Assembly (NCBI RefSeq): GCF_002287375.1
Contig: NZ_NPOA01000007.1
Location: forward strand, 62,001-126,000
From: Virgibacillus profundi
Lineage (GTDB): Bacteria > Bacillota > Bacilli > Bacillales > Amphibacillaceae
Direction of reading: 5' to 3'
DNA length: 64,000 nt
Part shown: positions 9,046 through 18,251 of the stretch, piece by piece
How the letters are laid out: every line of letters starts with the position of its first letter
How positions within the stretch are numbered: the first letter of the stretch is position 1
The notes under the pieces: generated by a model
Database searches by the model: none
The model's input: the letters and a program-made list of their open reading frames with translations, nothing else
Told to the model about the DNA's origin: nothing
Translations under genes and position numbers: made by a program

Positions 9046-9462
9046 ATGTATTTCCCGTCGAAGAGAGATTTATGGATTACAATGATTATATGGGGCATCG
9101 CATTATTGGCAATAGTTATCCCAATTGTCAATGGTGAACTATTTGCATTGGTATTTATGCTGCCACTGGCAGCATTATTACTCTGGTTTTGGTTCAGTAC
9201 TGGATATAAAATAGATGATGATATGATTCGAGTGCGCTATGGCCCAATTCGATTAAAGATACCTGTGAAGAATATACAAATTATAAAGAAAAAGAAAAAC
9301 CCGTTTACGGCCCCTGCCTTATCCATGGACAAGATTGAATTGGTCTCAGGCCGGTTTGATGTTATTTCCATTTCACCTGTAAACCAGGAGGAATTTTTAA
9401 GATTAATACTGGAAATTAATGAGGACATTACACTTGATAGTCGGCTAAAAATTAGGGAATAA
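9046..9462 (+). CDS. Small membrane protein with bacterial PH domain
   Basis: A 138-residue protein with two N-terminal membrane helices (residues about 9-30 and 34-50) followed by a soluble C-terminal domain. That domain (YKIDDDMIRVRYGPIRLKIPV to residue 130) fits the bacterial PH-domain family that includes B. subtilis YyaB. Its biochemical role is unknown. ATG is preceded by GGAGGAATTTAAG. A repeat element begins only eight bases after the stop codon. Confidence 0.7.
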   Translation: MYFPSKRDLWITMIIWGIALLAIVIPIVNGELFALVFMLPLAALLLWFWFSTGYKIDDDMIRVRYGPIRLKIPVKNIQIIKKKKNPFTAPALSMDKIELVSGRFDVISISPVNQEEFLRLILEINEDITLDSRLKIRE

Positions 9463-9469
9463 ATTTGGA

Positions 9470-9690
9470 TTAAAGTACGTGTTCAAAAGGAGGATAAAAA
9501 GACCGAGAAGTTCGAGGCAGCGTAGCTTTGAGTACCGGAACGTATGCAATTAATACGCGAGGAAAGGGCTTGCACAGGATGTGCTGACTTCTACGTTGCC
9601 CACAGGACGTGGGCGAACTTAGTAGAAGATCCATTATCGCTAACGAAGAAATTCGATGAGTCATTTTTACCGGACTTTTTGAACGACCTC
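9470..9690. repeat. 220-bp dispersed repeat with GTTCAAAA ends, full-length copy
   Basis: A non-coding element begins TTAAAGTACGTGTTCAAA and ends ACCGGACTTTTTGAACGACC, so both ends carry inverted GTTCAAAA words. The interior has several small inverted repeats (for example CCCACAGGACGTGGG). Only the two ends are present in the copy at 60797-60838, which shows these are the real boundaries. It lies between the PH-domain gene and cysK, 25 bases from the latter. Confidence 0.75.
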
Positions 9691-9714
9691 TAAAAGGGAG
9701 TGTGGTCTTAGATT

Positions 9715-10635
9715 ATGAAAGTAGTAGAGAATATAACCGAATTAATTGGAAATACACCAATTGTAAAATTAAATAAACTTGTTCCAGATGAAGCAGCGGA
9801 TATTTTTGTGAAACTGGAATCACTTAATCCAAGTAAAAGTGTAAAAGACCGTGCTGCATATAATATGATAAAAGTTGCTGAGGACGGGGGTCTAATTAAA
9901 CCAGGGGATACGATCATTGAACCTACAAGCGGTAATACCGGTATCGGACTTGCAATGAATGCAGCAGCCAGGGGATATCAGGCCATACTCGTAATGCCTG
10001 ATAACAGCACACCAGAAAGGCGTAATATACTTAAAGCCTACGGGGCAAAAGTTGTTTTAACCCGGAGTAAAGAAAAAATGCCTGGAGCAATAAAAAAAGC
10101 AATAGAAATTCAAAAGGAAATCCCAGGAAGCTTTATTCCACAACAATTTGAAAACATGGCAAATCCGGATATTCATAGAACTACTACTGCAATTGAAATC
10201 TATGAACAAATGAATGGAAAACTTGATGCGTTCGTTTGTACGGCAGGAACTGGTGGGACTGTTACGGGCACAGGTGAGGTATTGAAGGAAAAAATACCAG
10301 GATTACATATTGCGATTGCGGAACCAAAAGGATCACCGGTATTATCAGGTGGAAAACCTGGTAAACATAAGCTGGTAGGAACTAGCCCTGGATTTGTACC
10401 CGAAATATTGAATACAAGTATTTATGACGAAATCATGCAGATTCACGATGAAGACGCAGTTACTATGTTCAAAAACCTTGCTCAGCAGGAAGGATTGTTT
10501 ATCGGATTGTCAGGTGCTGCAGCAATATTTGCAGCGATTGATATTGCGAAACGATTAGGTAAAGGAAAGAGAGTATTATGTATTGCTCCAGATACAGGTG
10601 AGCGGTATTTGAGTATGAATTTGTTTGATAACTAA
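9715..10635 (+). CDS. Cysteine synthase (O-acetylserine sulfhydrylase, CysK/YtkP type)
   Basis: A 306-residue beta-family PLP enzyme that joins O-acetylserine and sulfide to give cysteine. The PLP lysine is in SKSVKDRAA near residue 43, the substrate loop is TSGNTGIGLA near 69, and the phosphate loop is GTGGTVTGTG near 178. PSKSVKDR replaces the usual PGSSVKDR of B. subtilis CysK, so it may be a paralogue such as YtkP instead of the main CysK. ATG is preceded by AAAAGGGAG at longer than usual spacing (about 16 bases). The gene stands alone beside a dispersed repeat. Confidence 0.85.
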   Translation: MKVVENITELIGNTPIVKLNKLVPDEAADIFVKLESLNPSKSVKDRAAYNMIKVAEDGGLIKPGDTIIEPTSGNTGIGLAMNAAARGYQAILVMPDNSTPERRNILKAYGAKVVLTRSKEKMPGAIKKAIEIQKEIPGSFIPQQFENMANPDIHRTTTAIEIYEQMNGKLDAFVCTAGTGGTVTGTGEVLKEKIPGLHIAIAEPKGSPVLSGGKPGKHKLVGTSPGFVPEILNTSIYDEIMQIHDEDAVTMFKNLAQQEGLFIGLSGAAAIFAAIDIAKRLGKGKRVLCIAPDTGERYLSMNLFDN

Positions 10636-10640
10636 GTTAG

Positions 10641-10675
10641 AGGGATCCTTTTTTAATTGTAGTAGATGGATCCCT
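10641..10675 (+). other. Inverted repeat after the cysteine synthase gene
   Basis: AGGGATCC (10641-10648) and GGATCCCT (10668-10675) flank a 19-base loop containing six T. It may act as a terminator, although the T run lies in the loop and not after the stem. Confidence 0.3.
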
Positions 10676-10687
10676 TCCTGAGTTAAT

Positions 10688-11386
10688 ATGAAGGAAAGTT
10701 TTAACAGATTGCTAGGTGATAGAATGAAATCAAGATTTCAATTTATAGTAATTAGCACATTAATAACTTGTATTATTTTAGCCTTCATCGAACATGGGTT
10801 GGAGATTAATTATGTGATTAAAACAGTTTCTAAAATCTGTTTATTCTTTTTAACTATATGGATTTATATAAGGATATTTAAAGATTTCCGTTTTAAAGAT
10901 GTGTTGCTTATTCAAAAAATGGAGAAGCAAGATTGGATTAGATTACTGTTATTAGGGATAAGTTCTGCGGGTATTGTGCTAATTGCCTATTTGTCTTTAC
11001 TGCCTTTTTTTGATGTAGCTCTGATAAAAAAAGATTTAACTGACAGATTGGAATTTAATGCAGCAGGATTCGTTTTCGTTGGCTTATATATATCATTCGG
11101 TAATTCATTTATTGAAGAATACTTCTTTAGAGGGTTTATATTTTTTAACTTACCAAGGAAGTGAGCATACATTTACAGTCCGTTGCTATTTGCAATTTAC
11201 CATATACCTATGATCATGCTATGGTTTGGCCCAATGTTAATCCTATTATGCTTCGTGGGACTTTGGATCATTGGCTTGGTATTCCATAAGGTAAATGAAA
11301 AAAATAGAACAATATGGTCCTCATGGATTATACATATTTGTGCAGATATTATGATTATTGTAATTGGTTTTACAATATTTTACTAG
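10688..11386 (+). pseudogene. CPBP-family membrane protease gene interrupted by one in-frame TGA
   Basis: The reading frame 10688-11164 ends at TGA (11162-11164) but continues open in the same frame to 11386. Joined, the 230 codons give a polytopic CPBP (CAAX protease and bacteriocin-processing) protein. The glutamate motif EEYFFRG lies before the stop; FAIYHIPM (F-x3-H) and HICAD (H-x3-D) lie after it. All catalytic motifs survive, so one mutation separates motif 1 from motifs 2 and 3. Translation may start at ATG 10724, which has AGGTGAT upstream. It could be a recent loss, a sequencing error or readthrough. Confidence 0.75.
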
Positions 11387-11406
11387 ACGAAGAGGAGGTA
11401 AAGACT

Positions 11407-12078
11407 TTGGAATATTTAATACGACTATTTGAGGAGAATCGGTGTACAGAAAATGGGATACCAATGCAAAAATATATGAAAAATAAATTTCCCTTTCTGG
11501 GTATTAAATCACCTGAAAGAAGAGAAATCATGAGAATTTTTTACGAAGAAAGCGGAATACTTAAACGATCTTTTCAAAAAGATTTTGTTTTAACCTTATG
11601 GGAAAAAGAAGAGAGAGAATATCAGAATGCTGCGCTTGATTATATTGAAAAATCTATGAAAAAATTAGGTAAAAAGGAACTACCTCTTATGGAAGAACTG
11701 ATCACAACAAAATCCTGGTGGGATACGGTTGATATGTTAGCCCAGAAACCTGTTGGAAAGATAGCCAGGGATTTCCCTGAGGTAATTCCGGAAACAATTG
11801 AGAGATGGGCGTATGGAGATGATTTATGGCTACGACGTTCATCAATTCTCTTTCAATTAAAATATAAAGAAGTGACAGATGAAAAATTATTATATCGATA
11901 TATACTAAAAAATGCAGCAAGCAAGGATTTTTTTATTCAAAAAGCAATTGGCTGGGCGTTAAGAGAATATTCTAAGACAAATCCAGCGTCAGTTAAACAA
12001 TTTATTGCAAACCATGAGCTGCCAAAACTTAGTATTCGTGAAGGTAGCAAGTATTTGATTAAAATGGAACAAAAGTAA
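11407..12078 (+). CDS. AlkD-type DNA alkylation repair protein
   Basis: A 223-residue all-helical protein of the AlkD HEAT-repeat DNA glycosylase family, which excises 3- and 7-alkyl purines. Family landmarks are KFPFLGIKSPERR near residue 30, SWWDTVD near 108 and DDLWLRRSSILFQL near 140; the tryptophan-aspartate and W-x-R-R positions line the damaged-base pocket in known members. The frame extends upstream to 11314, but the TTG at 11407 has AGGAGGT eight bases ahead and begins at the family start. It lies 20 bases after the broken CPBP gene and probably shares its transcript. Confidence 0.88.
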   Translation: MEYLIRLFEENRCTENGIPMQKYMKNKFPFLGIKSPERREIMRIFYEESGILKRSFQKDFVLTLWEKEEREYQNAALDYIEKSMKKLGKKELPLMEELITTKSWWDTVDMLAQKPVGKIARDFPEVIPETIERWAYGDDLWLRRSSILFQLKYKEVTDEKLLYRYILKNAASKDFFIQKAIGWALREYSKTNPASVKQFIANHELPKLSIREGSKYLIKMEQK

Positions 12079-12093
12079 TTTAAACTTTCGTAC

Positions 12094-12255
12094 TCATGCT
12101 GCATTTATTTCATCGTCATCGTTTTCATTTATTTGCTTTATATTCTTCCGCTTAACATCCCAGAAATAAACGCTTGGAAGCCCCCAGATTATCCAATAGT
12201 CGTGTGCCAGGGAAGTTCCAACAAATAACAGCATTTGCCAGTCAAATTGTCTCAT
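12094..12255 (-). CDS. Small membrane-associated protein of 53 residues, unknown
   Basis: A short minus-strand gene with an ATG at 12255 preceded by GAGAGGAG at seven bases' spacing, ending in TGA at 12094. The product starts MRQFDWQMLLFVGTSLAHDY, has an aromatic-rich hydrophobic stretch of about 25 residues, then a basic turn (DVKRK) and an acidic tail (NENDDDE). This looks like one membrane segment with a short cytoplasmic tail. I do not recognise the family. It converges on the alkD-like gene with a 15-base gap. The good RBS and biased composition argue that it is real. Confidence 0.55.
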   Translation of the reverse strand: MRQFDWQMLLFVGTSLAHDYWIIWGLPSVYFWDVKRKNIKQINENDDDEINAA

Positions 12256-12434
12256 CTAACGTCTCCTCTCGTTATTATTAGTTATATGATGGTGAAACCT
12301 TGTCTTAGAAGTCATTTAGATAATTTCTTAGTATTTCTCACTACTATATATTTTCTAAATATTCTATGCTAGTATAGTTCTTATATTTCAAAAAATAATT
12401 ATTTTGGTAAGTAGTTTTACAAGGGGGAAGTTTT

Positions 12435-14876
12435 GTGAAATCATACATACGTTTGTTCATTTTTATTTCTATATTAATATGTCTCATTATTCCGCAAAGT
12501 GTATCGGCAGAGGAGAATATTGACATTTCGATTGAATACGGAATCGATGGGAAGGTGCAAATTGGCAAAGGGTTTCCGATGACGATTACCTTAACGAATC
12601 AAAGCGAGGACCTTTCCGGTGACCTTGTTATATTTTCAAATCCAAACTATAGCACACAAGGGAATATTGTTGTTCCAGTTGAGCTTCCAAAAGGAGAGGA
12701 GAAAAAGATAAAGGTTTCTGTTCCGGGGCATGGTGATAATTTTTATTACCAGCAGCAACAGAGTAATAAGGACTCCTTTATTCGTTTTTATAAAGGGGGC
12801 TGGGAAGAAGGAAAAGAACTCAAGCTATCATCAGATAAAAAATTCAATCCTGGTTTTTTTCCGGAAAATCGCCTGGTTATGGGAGTATTAAGTGATTCAC
12901 CTGATTCATTGAATTTTTTAAAGCTAACAAAGTATAATGCAGAAGCTATTGAATTTATCACACTTGAGGAAGATGATCTGTCAAATGACGCTATTGGCCT
13001 TGAAATGTTTGATGTTCTGCTGATTAATGATTATAATTTATCGAATATTTCTGTGGAGAAACAGAAAGCTGTTAAGAACTGGATTAGATCCGGTGGACAT
13101 TTAATGATTGGAAGTAATCCGGGATTATCCCAGCAGCTTGGTGAAATTAATGAATTATCTCTTTTACATATAAATGATCAAACATCATTTGATGATCTGA
13201 ATTTCTTATCAACAGCGGAAGATGAACAAACTCCTTCCTTTAGCAAAGTTGAAATTGTGACTGGAGACGTTGTGGAGAATTCGAAAGTCCAATATGCTGA
13301 GGATTCTCTGCCAATGGTATTGAATAAAAGTTTTGGGCTTGGAGAGGTTACACAATTTGCTTTTAATGTTGGGAGTCAGACTTTATCAACATGGGAACCT
13401 TATTCAGTTTGGTGGGGAGATGTTCTTCAAAAAACGGTTGACAAAGACATCCATGGCCAGCAGCGGTATATGATGGAAGATCTATCCAATCAAATGGGAA
13501 ATATAGTTAATGCCTTTCCATCATCATTTTTACCACTGACAGTATTAATTGTCCTATTTGTTATTTATCTGGCTTTTCTAATTCCTGGTCTCTATTTTAT
13601 TTTGAAAAAATTTGATAAACGGGAAAGTTCATGGTGGATTATTCCAACTGTTGCACTGATCACGACAATATGTATTTTCATTGTTGGAGCAAAGGATCGA
13701 ATAGCTGGTTCTCAAACAAATGATATTAGTGTACTTGCCATTGATGATACCGGATTGGCAAGTGGTTATGGGGCAGTATCGATTCTAACAAATAGTGGGG
13801 GAGACTATGCTTTAACAGTTAAGCCAAAAGGATTTAATCCATTCCCACTCAGTAATGATTTTCGTTATGATGATATGAAGTTGGATTATGCCATGATTGA
13901 AAAAGGGCAGGAACAGACAAAGTTAACTTTTAATGATGTTGAATATTGGTCCATTCGTTCAGCTGCCGGTGATATTCAATCAATTGATATGGGTAAGTTA
14001 ACTTCAGATTTAAAGATTGAAAACCAGCAGCTTGTCGGTAAAGTAAATAGTTCACTTTCACTTGACCTGGATGAGGCATTTTTACTATCCGGAGGGAAAG
14101 CATATTCGCTTGGAGGGATAAATGCAGGGGAAAGCACGGATGTTTCACTGGAGCTTGATAAATCGGATACACTGGTTAGTGCTCCAAGGTCAACTGTTAT
14201 ATCTTCTGTATTTCCCGGGGCTTCTAATTCCGTTTATGGCAGTGGAGGCGGTCCTGCTAATCAGGAAGGTTTAAGTGATTGGAAAAAGCAGGAGTTATTA
14301 AATATTATGTTGAACCATAAAATTCATCAATCTAATCTAAATCAGCCTTTAATAGCAGGATTTACTAATGATTCCATGATCAACGTTGAAATGGACAAGA
14401 AACAGGCAGATTCTACTTCATTGACATTAATTACTCAAGCTGTTGAGGTTATTCCATCACTTGATGGTGATTTTACTCTAACAGAAAAAACGCTGCAAAC
14501 TGATTTTTCTGTTTTGGAAGGAACGAATGCAAACATCCTTCATAATGGAATGGTAGAGGGAGACAATTTTGTAGCGGTTGAAGCAGGTAAATACCAGTTG
14601 ACCTACCGATTACCTGACCAGATTAAAAAGGACGATTTAAATATTAATAAGCTTGAGCTAAATCTGCCGCAAACAAGTAGTGCTGCATTTTCCATCTTCA
14701 ATGCTGAAAAAGACAAATTTCTGCCATTAGATGACCGTTCATTTACAGTTGAGGAAAACGCAAATGAGTTTCTGTCAGAAGATGGCTCAATTGTAATTGT
14801 ATTTGAAAAAGCCAATATGGATAACCCTGAGGTTCGTGTTCCTGCGATCAGCCTGGAAGGAGCGTACAAAAATTGA
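12435..14876 (+). CDS. Exported membrane protein heading the ABC/MoxR/VWA operon, unknown function
   Basis: An 813-residue protein with a signal peptide ending near SVSA (residue 25) and a beta-rich ectodomain. A segment around residues 190-300 (DVLLINDYNL, IRSGGHLMIG) resembles a class I glutamine-amidotransferase-like fold without an obvious catalytic cysteine. Two membrane helices lie near residues 365-390 and 397-415, with more extracellular sequence behind them. I do not recognise a named family. GTG is preceded by GGGGGAAG. The stop overlaps the start of the ABC ATPase gene by four bases, so it is the first gene of a tightly linked operon and probably an extracytoplasmic partner of the transporter. 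Confidence 0.75.
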   Translation: MKSYIRLFIFISILICLIIPQSVSAEENIDISIEYGIDGKVQIGKGFPMTITLTNQSEDLSGDLVIFSNPNYSTQGNIVVPVELPKGEEKKIKVSVPGHGDNFYYQQQQSNKDSFIRFYKGGWEEGKELKLSSDKKFNPGFFPENRLVMGVLSDSPDSLNFLKLTKYNAEAIEFITLEEDDLSNDAIGLEMFDVLLINDYNLSNISVEKQKAVKNWIRSGGHLMIGSNPGLSQQLGEINELSLLHINDQTSFDDLNFLSTAEDEQTPSFSKVEIVTGDVVENSKVQYAEDSLPMVLNKSFGLGEVTQFAFNVGSQTLSTWEPYSVWWGDVLQKTVDKDIHGQQRYMMEDLSNQMGNIVNAFPSSFLPLTVLIVLFVIYLAFLIPGLYFILKKFDKRESSWWIIPTVALITTICIFIVGAKDRIAGSQTNDISVLAIDDTGLASGYGAVSILTNSGGDYALTVKPKGFNPFPLSNDFRYDDMKLDYAMIEKGQEQTKLTFNDVEYWSIRSAAGDIQSIDMGKLTSDLKIENQQLVGKVNSSLSLDLDEAFLLSGGKAYSLGGINAGESTDVSLELDKSDTLVSAPRSTVISSVFPGASNSVYGSGGGPANQEGLSDWKKQELLNIMLNHKIHQSNLNQPLIAGFTNDSMINVEMDKKQADSTSLTLITQAVEVIPSLDGDFTLTEKTLQTDFSVLEGTNANILHNGMVEGDNFVAVEAGKYQLTYRLPDQIKKDDLNINKLELNLPQTSSAAFSIFNAEKDKFLPLDDRSFTVEENANEFLSEDGSIVIVFEKANMDNPEVRVPAISLEGAYKN

Positions 14877-15811
14877 TTGAGACAATAAATTTGACTAAAA
14901 AATACGGTTCATTTACAGCATTGAACTCACTGAATCTCAAAATTGAAAAGGGAACGGTTTTTGGATTTGTTGGTCATAATGGTGCAGGGAAATCAACGAC
15001 TTTCTCGATCCTGGCCACATTACTTGCCCCAACTTCCGGTGCTGCTTATGTTAATGGATATGATGTGATAAAAGAACCAAAGAAAGTTCGTAATCATATT
15101 GGCTATATGCCAGACTTTTTTGGAGTATATGATCAATTTAAAACAATTGAGTATCTCGATTTTTATGGAGCTAGTTATGGGATCCCGCAAAGTGAAAGAC
15201 AAGCGCTGATTCCTCAGTTATTAGAGCTTGTCAATCTATCACATAAACAAGATGATTATGTTGATTTACTATCCCGTGGAATGAAGCAGCGGCTATGTTT
15301 GGCGCGATCACTCATTCATGATCCCGAGGTTCTCATTTTAGACGAACCTGCTTCAGGATTGGATCCACGTGCACGAATTGAAATGAGAGAAATATTGAAA
15401 GAACTCAAAAATATGGGGAAAACCATTATTATCTCATCACATATACTTCCGGAACTTGCAGAGATGTGTGATGAAATTGGTGTTATAACGAATGGCGAGC
15501 TGGTAGCATCCGGATCTGTTGCTTCCATACAACAACAATTACAGGCAAATAAAGTGATCAATGTAAAGCTTGCAACAGATATTGAAAAAGCAATTTTACT
15601 TTTCGAGGATGATCCAAAAGTATCAACAATTACCAAACATGAAAGGTATGAAAATACATTTACCTTTGCCTTTACCGGAAGTGAATTAGAACAAATTGCA
15701 TTATTAAAAAAGGCACTTGATCAGGAACTTCCCATTTTAAGCTTTAGTCAGGAAGAATCAAACCTAGAGGATGTCTTTCTGGAAATTACGAAAGGGGTGG
15801 ATTTCTCATGA
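14873..15811 (+). CDS. ABC transporter ATP-binding protein
   Basis: A 312-residue ATPase with Walker A GHNGAGKST near residue 38, signature LSRGMKQRL near 132 and Walker B VLILDEPASGLDP near 154, followed by the switch histidine in IISSHIL. The domain is of the drug/lantibiotic/gliding export type (CcmA/DRR-like), with a C-terminal extension of about 90 residues. TTG start overlaps the stop of the preceding gene. It pairs with the permease gene that overlaps its own stop by four bases (ATGA). The cargo is not known. Confidence 0.9.
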   Translation: MIETINLTKKYGSFTALNSLNLKIEKGTVFGFVGHNGAGKSTTFSILATLLAPTSGAAYVNGYDVIKEPKKVRNHIGYMPDFFGVYDQFKTIEYLDFYGASYGIPQSERQALIPQLLELVNLSHKQDDYVDLLSRGMKQRLCLARSLIHDPEVLILDEPASGLDPRARIEMREILKELKNMGKTIIISSHILPELAEMCDEIGVITNGELVASGSVASIQQQLQANKVINVKLATDIEKAILLFEDDPKVSTITKHERYENTFTFAFTGSELEQIALLKKALDQELPILSFSQEESNLEDVFLEITKGVDFS

Positions 15812-16671
15812 AGTCATTATTAATAAACCCTGTGTTAAATAAAGAAATCAAACTCCGCTTTCGTTCATTTAAAAGCTTTTTAGGCGTATTTTTTTATTTG
15901 TTTGCATTAGGCGGTATTGCAATTGGTTTTATTTTAATGAATACCGTTTTTTCCTATAATGCTTCAGCAATATTTCGTCCGGAACAAAGCAGGACAATGT
16001 TTATGGTTTTATCCTTTGTTCAAATGGCATTAATCCTGTTTATGACGCCTGGTTTAACATCTGGAGTTATCAGTGGGGAACGGGAACGCCAAACCTTAAA
16101 TATTTTACTTACCACCCCACAATCGTCAACAAGCATCATCCTAAGTAAGCTTATTTCATCCATTGCTTATCTGTTGTTAATGATGGTCGCTTCTCTTCCT
16201 TTATACAGTATTGTATTTCTTTTTGGTGGGGTTTCACCAGCTTTGCTTGGAGCAACATTCGGGTTATACTTTATCACCATGCTGGCAATTGGAAGTATAG
16301 GGATCCTGTTTTCTACATTAATTAGAAAAACAATTATAGCTACAATAATTACGTATGGAATCACGTTGTTCTTTACTGCTGGAACTGCTATTTTAACGAT
16401 GATTGGAATGCAGTTTGTCAACTTTCAAAATTTAAATCAAACTTCTGTTATGCCGTACATTACATCGATGTTTAATCCGTTTATCATTTTACTTGCTTCG
16501 TTTGAGGAAGGTGTTACAAATGAAATAAACAGTATGTCCGGAATAGAGTTTTCCTTAATAACCGGTTTTGTTCTCTCATTTTTACTGATCAGTTTCATTT
16601 GTTTGTTTATTAGCATTAAAAAACTTCGTCCCAAAATGAAAGCGAAAAAGGAGCTGCCTGAGGGTGAATGA
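15808..16671 (+). CDS. ABC-2 type transporter permease
   Basis: A 287-residue membrane protein with six predicted helices. It has the intracellular SGERERQTLNILLTTP motif near residue 90 that is typical of ABC-2 permeases coupling to the ATPase. It overlaps the ATPase gene by four bases and the next gene by eight, so the three are translationally coupled. The pairing with one ATPase suggests an exporter or extruder instead of an importer. No substrate-binding protein is present. Confidence 0.88.
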   Translation: MKSLLINPVLNKEIKLRFRSFKSFLGVFFYLFALGGIAIGFILMNTVFSYNASAIFRPEQSRTMFMVLSFVQMALILFMTPGLTSGVISGERERQTLNILLTTPQSSTSIILSKLISSIAYLLLMMVASLPLYSIVFLFGGVSPALLGATFGLYFITMLAIGSIGILFSTLIRKTIIATIITYGITLFFTAGTAILTMIGMQFVNFQNLNQTSVMPYITSMFNPFIILLASFEEGVTNEINSMSGIEFSLITGFVLSFLLISFICLFISIKKLRPKMKAKKELPEGE

Positions 16672-18247
16672 GATTAAGCAATTTTTATCAATGTTAAAGC
16701 TAACCAAACGAAAGCTACTAATCGAACATTACATTCGTTATTTTCATACAGGCTTATTACTGTCAGGAATTACAGTATTTCTTATTGCGTTAATTGCACG
16801 GATTTTTGTACTTTTATATGTTAATCAAATCATGATCATCCTGGCTGGTATTATTATACTTCTTTCCATAATCACAGCCTTTATTAAGAAACCTGATAAT
16901 TATCATGCTGCAGTTTTATATGATAATTATGTTTCTGAAGATAGGGTAAAGACAGCACTAACTTATCTAAAGGATGAATCTGATTTTAGTCGATTACAGC
17001 GTCGTGATGCATTATTGCATATGAAAAGATCTATACCGGATAAAGAAAATAGAAGGCTTAAATTATTTCATGGGAAAAAAATAGTTATGATAGCTTTTCT
17101 TTGTATAATAGCAGCTTTATCAGTAATCTATCCAAATAATGTTATGGAAATTGCAAAGCAGCAGGAGAAAGATGAAGAAATAGCAAAAGAAACAAAAGAG
17201 GAAATTAAGCAATTATCCGATGAAGAAAAAGAAAATGAGCAATTGGAAGAATTGGAAAAGCAAACAAAAGACATCAAAAATAGTGATGAATTATTAGCGG
17301 AGCTATTGGAAAAAGAAGCAAGCCTGGAAGAAAAGAAACAGAAAGCTTCAAAGAATGAGCAACAATTGAAGGAACTTGCTAAAGCAGCAGATGAATTTAA
17401 AGATCTGGCTGATGCTTTGAACCAGGGCGATTCTAAAGAGATGCAGGAGGCAATCAAAAAACTGGAGGAAAAGCTGCCTGCATTGTCTGAGCAACAGCAG
17501 GAAACATTAGAAAACCTGCTATCTGAGGTAACAGGAAATGAAATAAATAATATTTCTGAACTGACTGAGGACCAAATAGAAAATCTTTTGGCTTCTATGG
17601 AAGAACAGCTTGAAAACCTGATTAATAGTACCGGATCTTTAAATCAATTAGCAAATTCCCAAGAGAAATTACAGCAGCTGGCAAGTTCATTAAATCAAAA
17701 TATGACGGATGCAGGATTATCCAACGCTAGTCAGCTTTCTTTTGCTTCTCAAAGTCCTGGTAATCAAAATAATGGAAATTCCCAAAGTCAAGATGGGCAA
17801 TCATCTAATGATGGTAATGGAAATTCAAGTGGCCAAGGTCAAAATGGAAATGGAGAAGGGTCAGGTAATGGAAACGGATCAGGATCCGGAAGTGGGTCCG
17901 GAAATGGGTCAGGCTCCGGAAGCGGAAGTGGCAGTGGATCTGGAAGTGGAACAGGATCTGGACCGGGAGCTGGTGTTGGACAGGGTTCCCGTGAGTTAAC
18001 TATACCCGAAAAAATAGATGGGGATGAATCTGTAGAAAATGATTATGGCGAGTTAGGTGAAGGTAGTGGACAGCAGCAAACAGCACCTGAGGCTCCTGTA
18101 CTTAAGGGTACACTGCGCTCCTATGAAGAAGTATACGGAAATTATGAAAATACGTACCGTGAGAGTGTGGATAGGATGGATTTACCTGATTATCTGGAAG
18201 ATGTAGTAAAGGATTATTTTAGTGATCTTAATCCGGAGGGGGAATAA
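16664..18247 (+). CDS. Membrane protein with coiled coil and Gly/Ser/Asn repeat
   Basis: A 527-residue protein with three N-terminal membrane helices (about residues 24-48, 51-69 and 139-160). They are followed by a Glu/Lys/Gln-rich coiled coil (about 165-345), a low-complexity Gly-Ser-Asn tract (about 370-445) and a compact charged C terminus (LRSYEEVYGNYENTYRESVD). This plan recalls DUF4175-like proteins found with MoxR-VWA operons, but I cannot name it firmly. The repeat is coded by near-identical GGA-AGT/TCA units and so is prone to slippage. The gene overlaps the permease gene by eight bases and is four bases from the MoxR gene. Confidence 0.75.
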   Translation: MNEIKQFLSMLKLTKRKLLIEHYIRYFHTGLLLSGITVFLIALIARIFVLLYVNQIMIILAGIIILLSIITAFIKKPDNYHAAVLYDNYVSEDRVKTALTYLKDESDFSRLQRRDALLHMKRSIPDKENRRLKLFHGKKIVMIAFLCIIAALSVIYPNNVMEIAKQQEKDEEIAKETKEEIKQLSDEEKENEQLEELEKQTKDIKNSDELLAELLEKEASLEEKKQKASKNEQQLKELAKAADEFKDLADALNQGDSKEMQEAIKKLEEKLPALSEQQQETLENLLSEVTGNEINNISELTEDQIENLLASMEEQLENLINSTGSLNQLANSQEKLQQLASSLNQNMTDAGLSNASQLSFASQSPGNQNNGNSQSQDGQSSNDGNGNSSGQGQNGNGEGSGNGNGSGSGSGSGNGSGSGSGSGSGSGSGTGSGPGAGVGQGSRELTIPEKIDGDESVENDYGELGEGSGQQQTAPEAPVLKGTLRSYEEVYGNYENTYRESVDRMDLPDYLEDVVKDYFSDLNPEGE

Positions 18248-18251
18248 TGAA

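Noticed and set aside
17709-17999. 97-codon open frame rich in Met/Val/Glu
   Set aside because: It is the +2 frame of the Gly/Ser/Asn repeat in the coiled-coil gene; the periodic coding keeps the other frame open.
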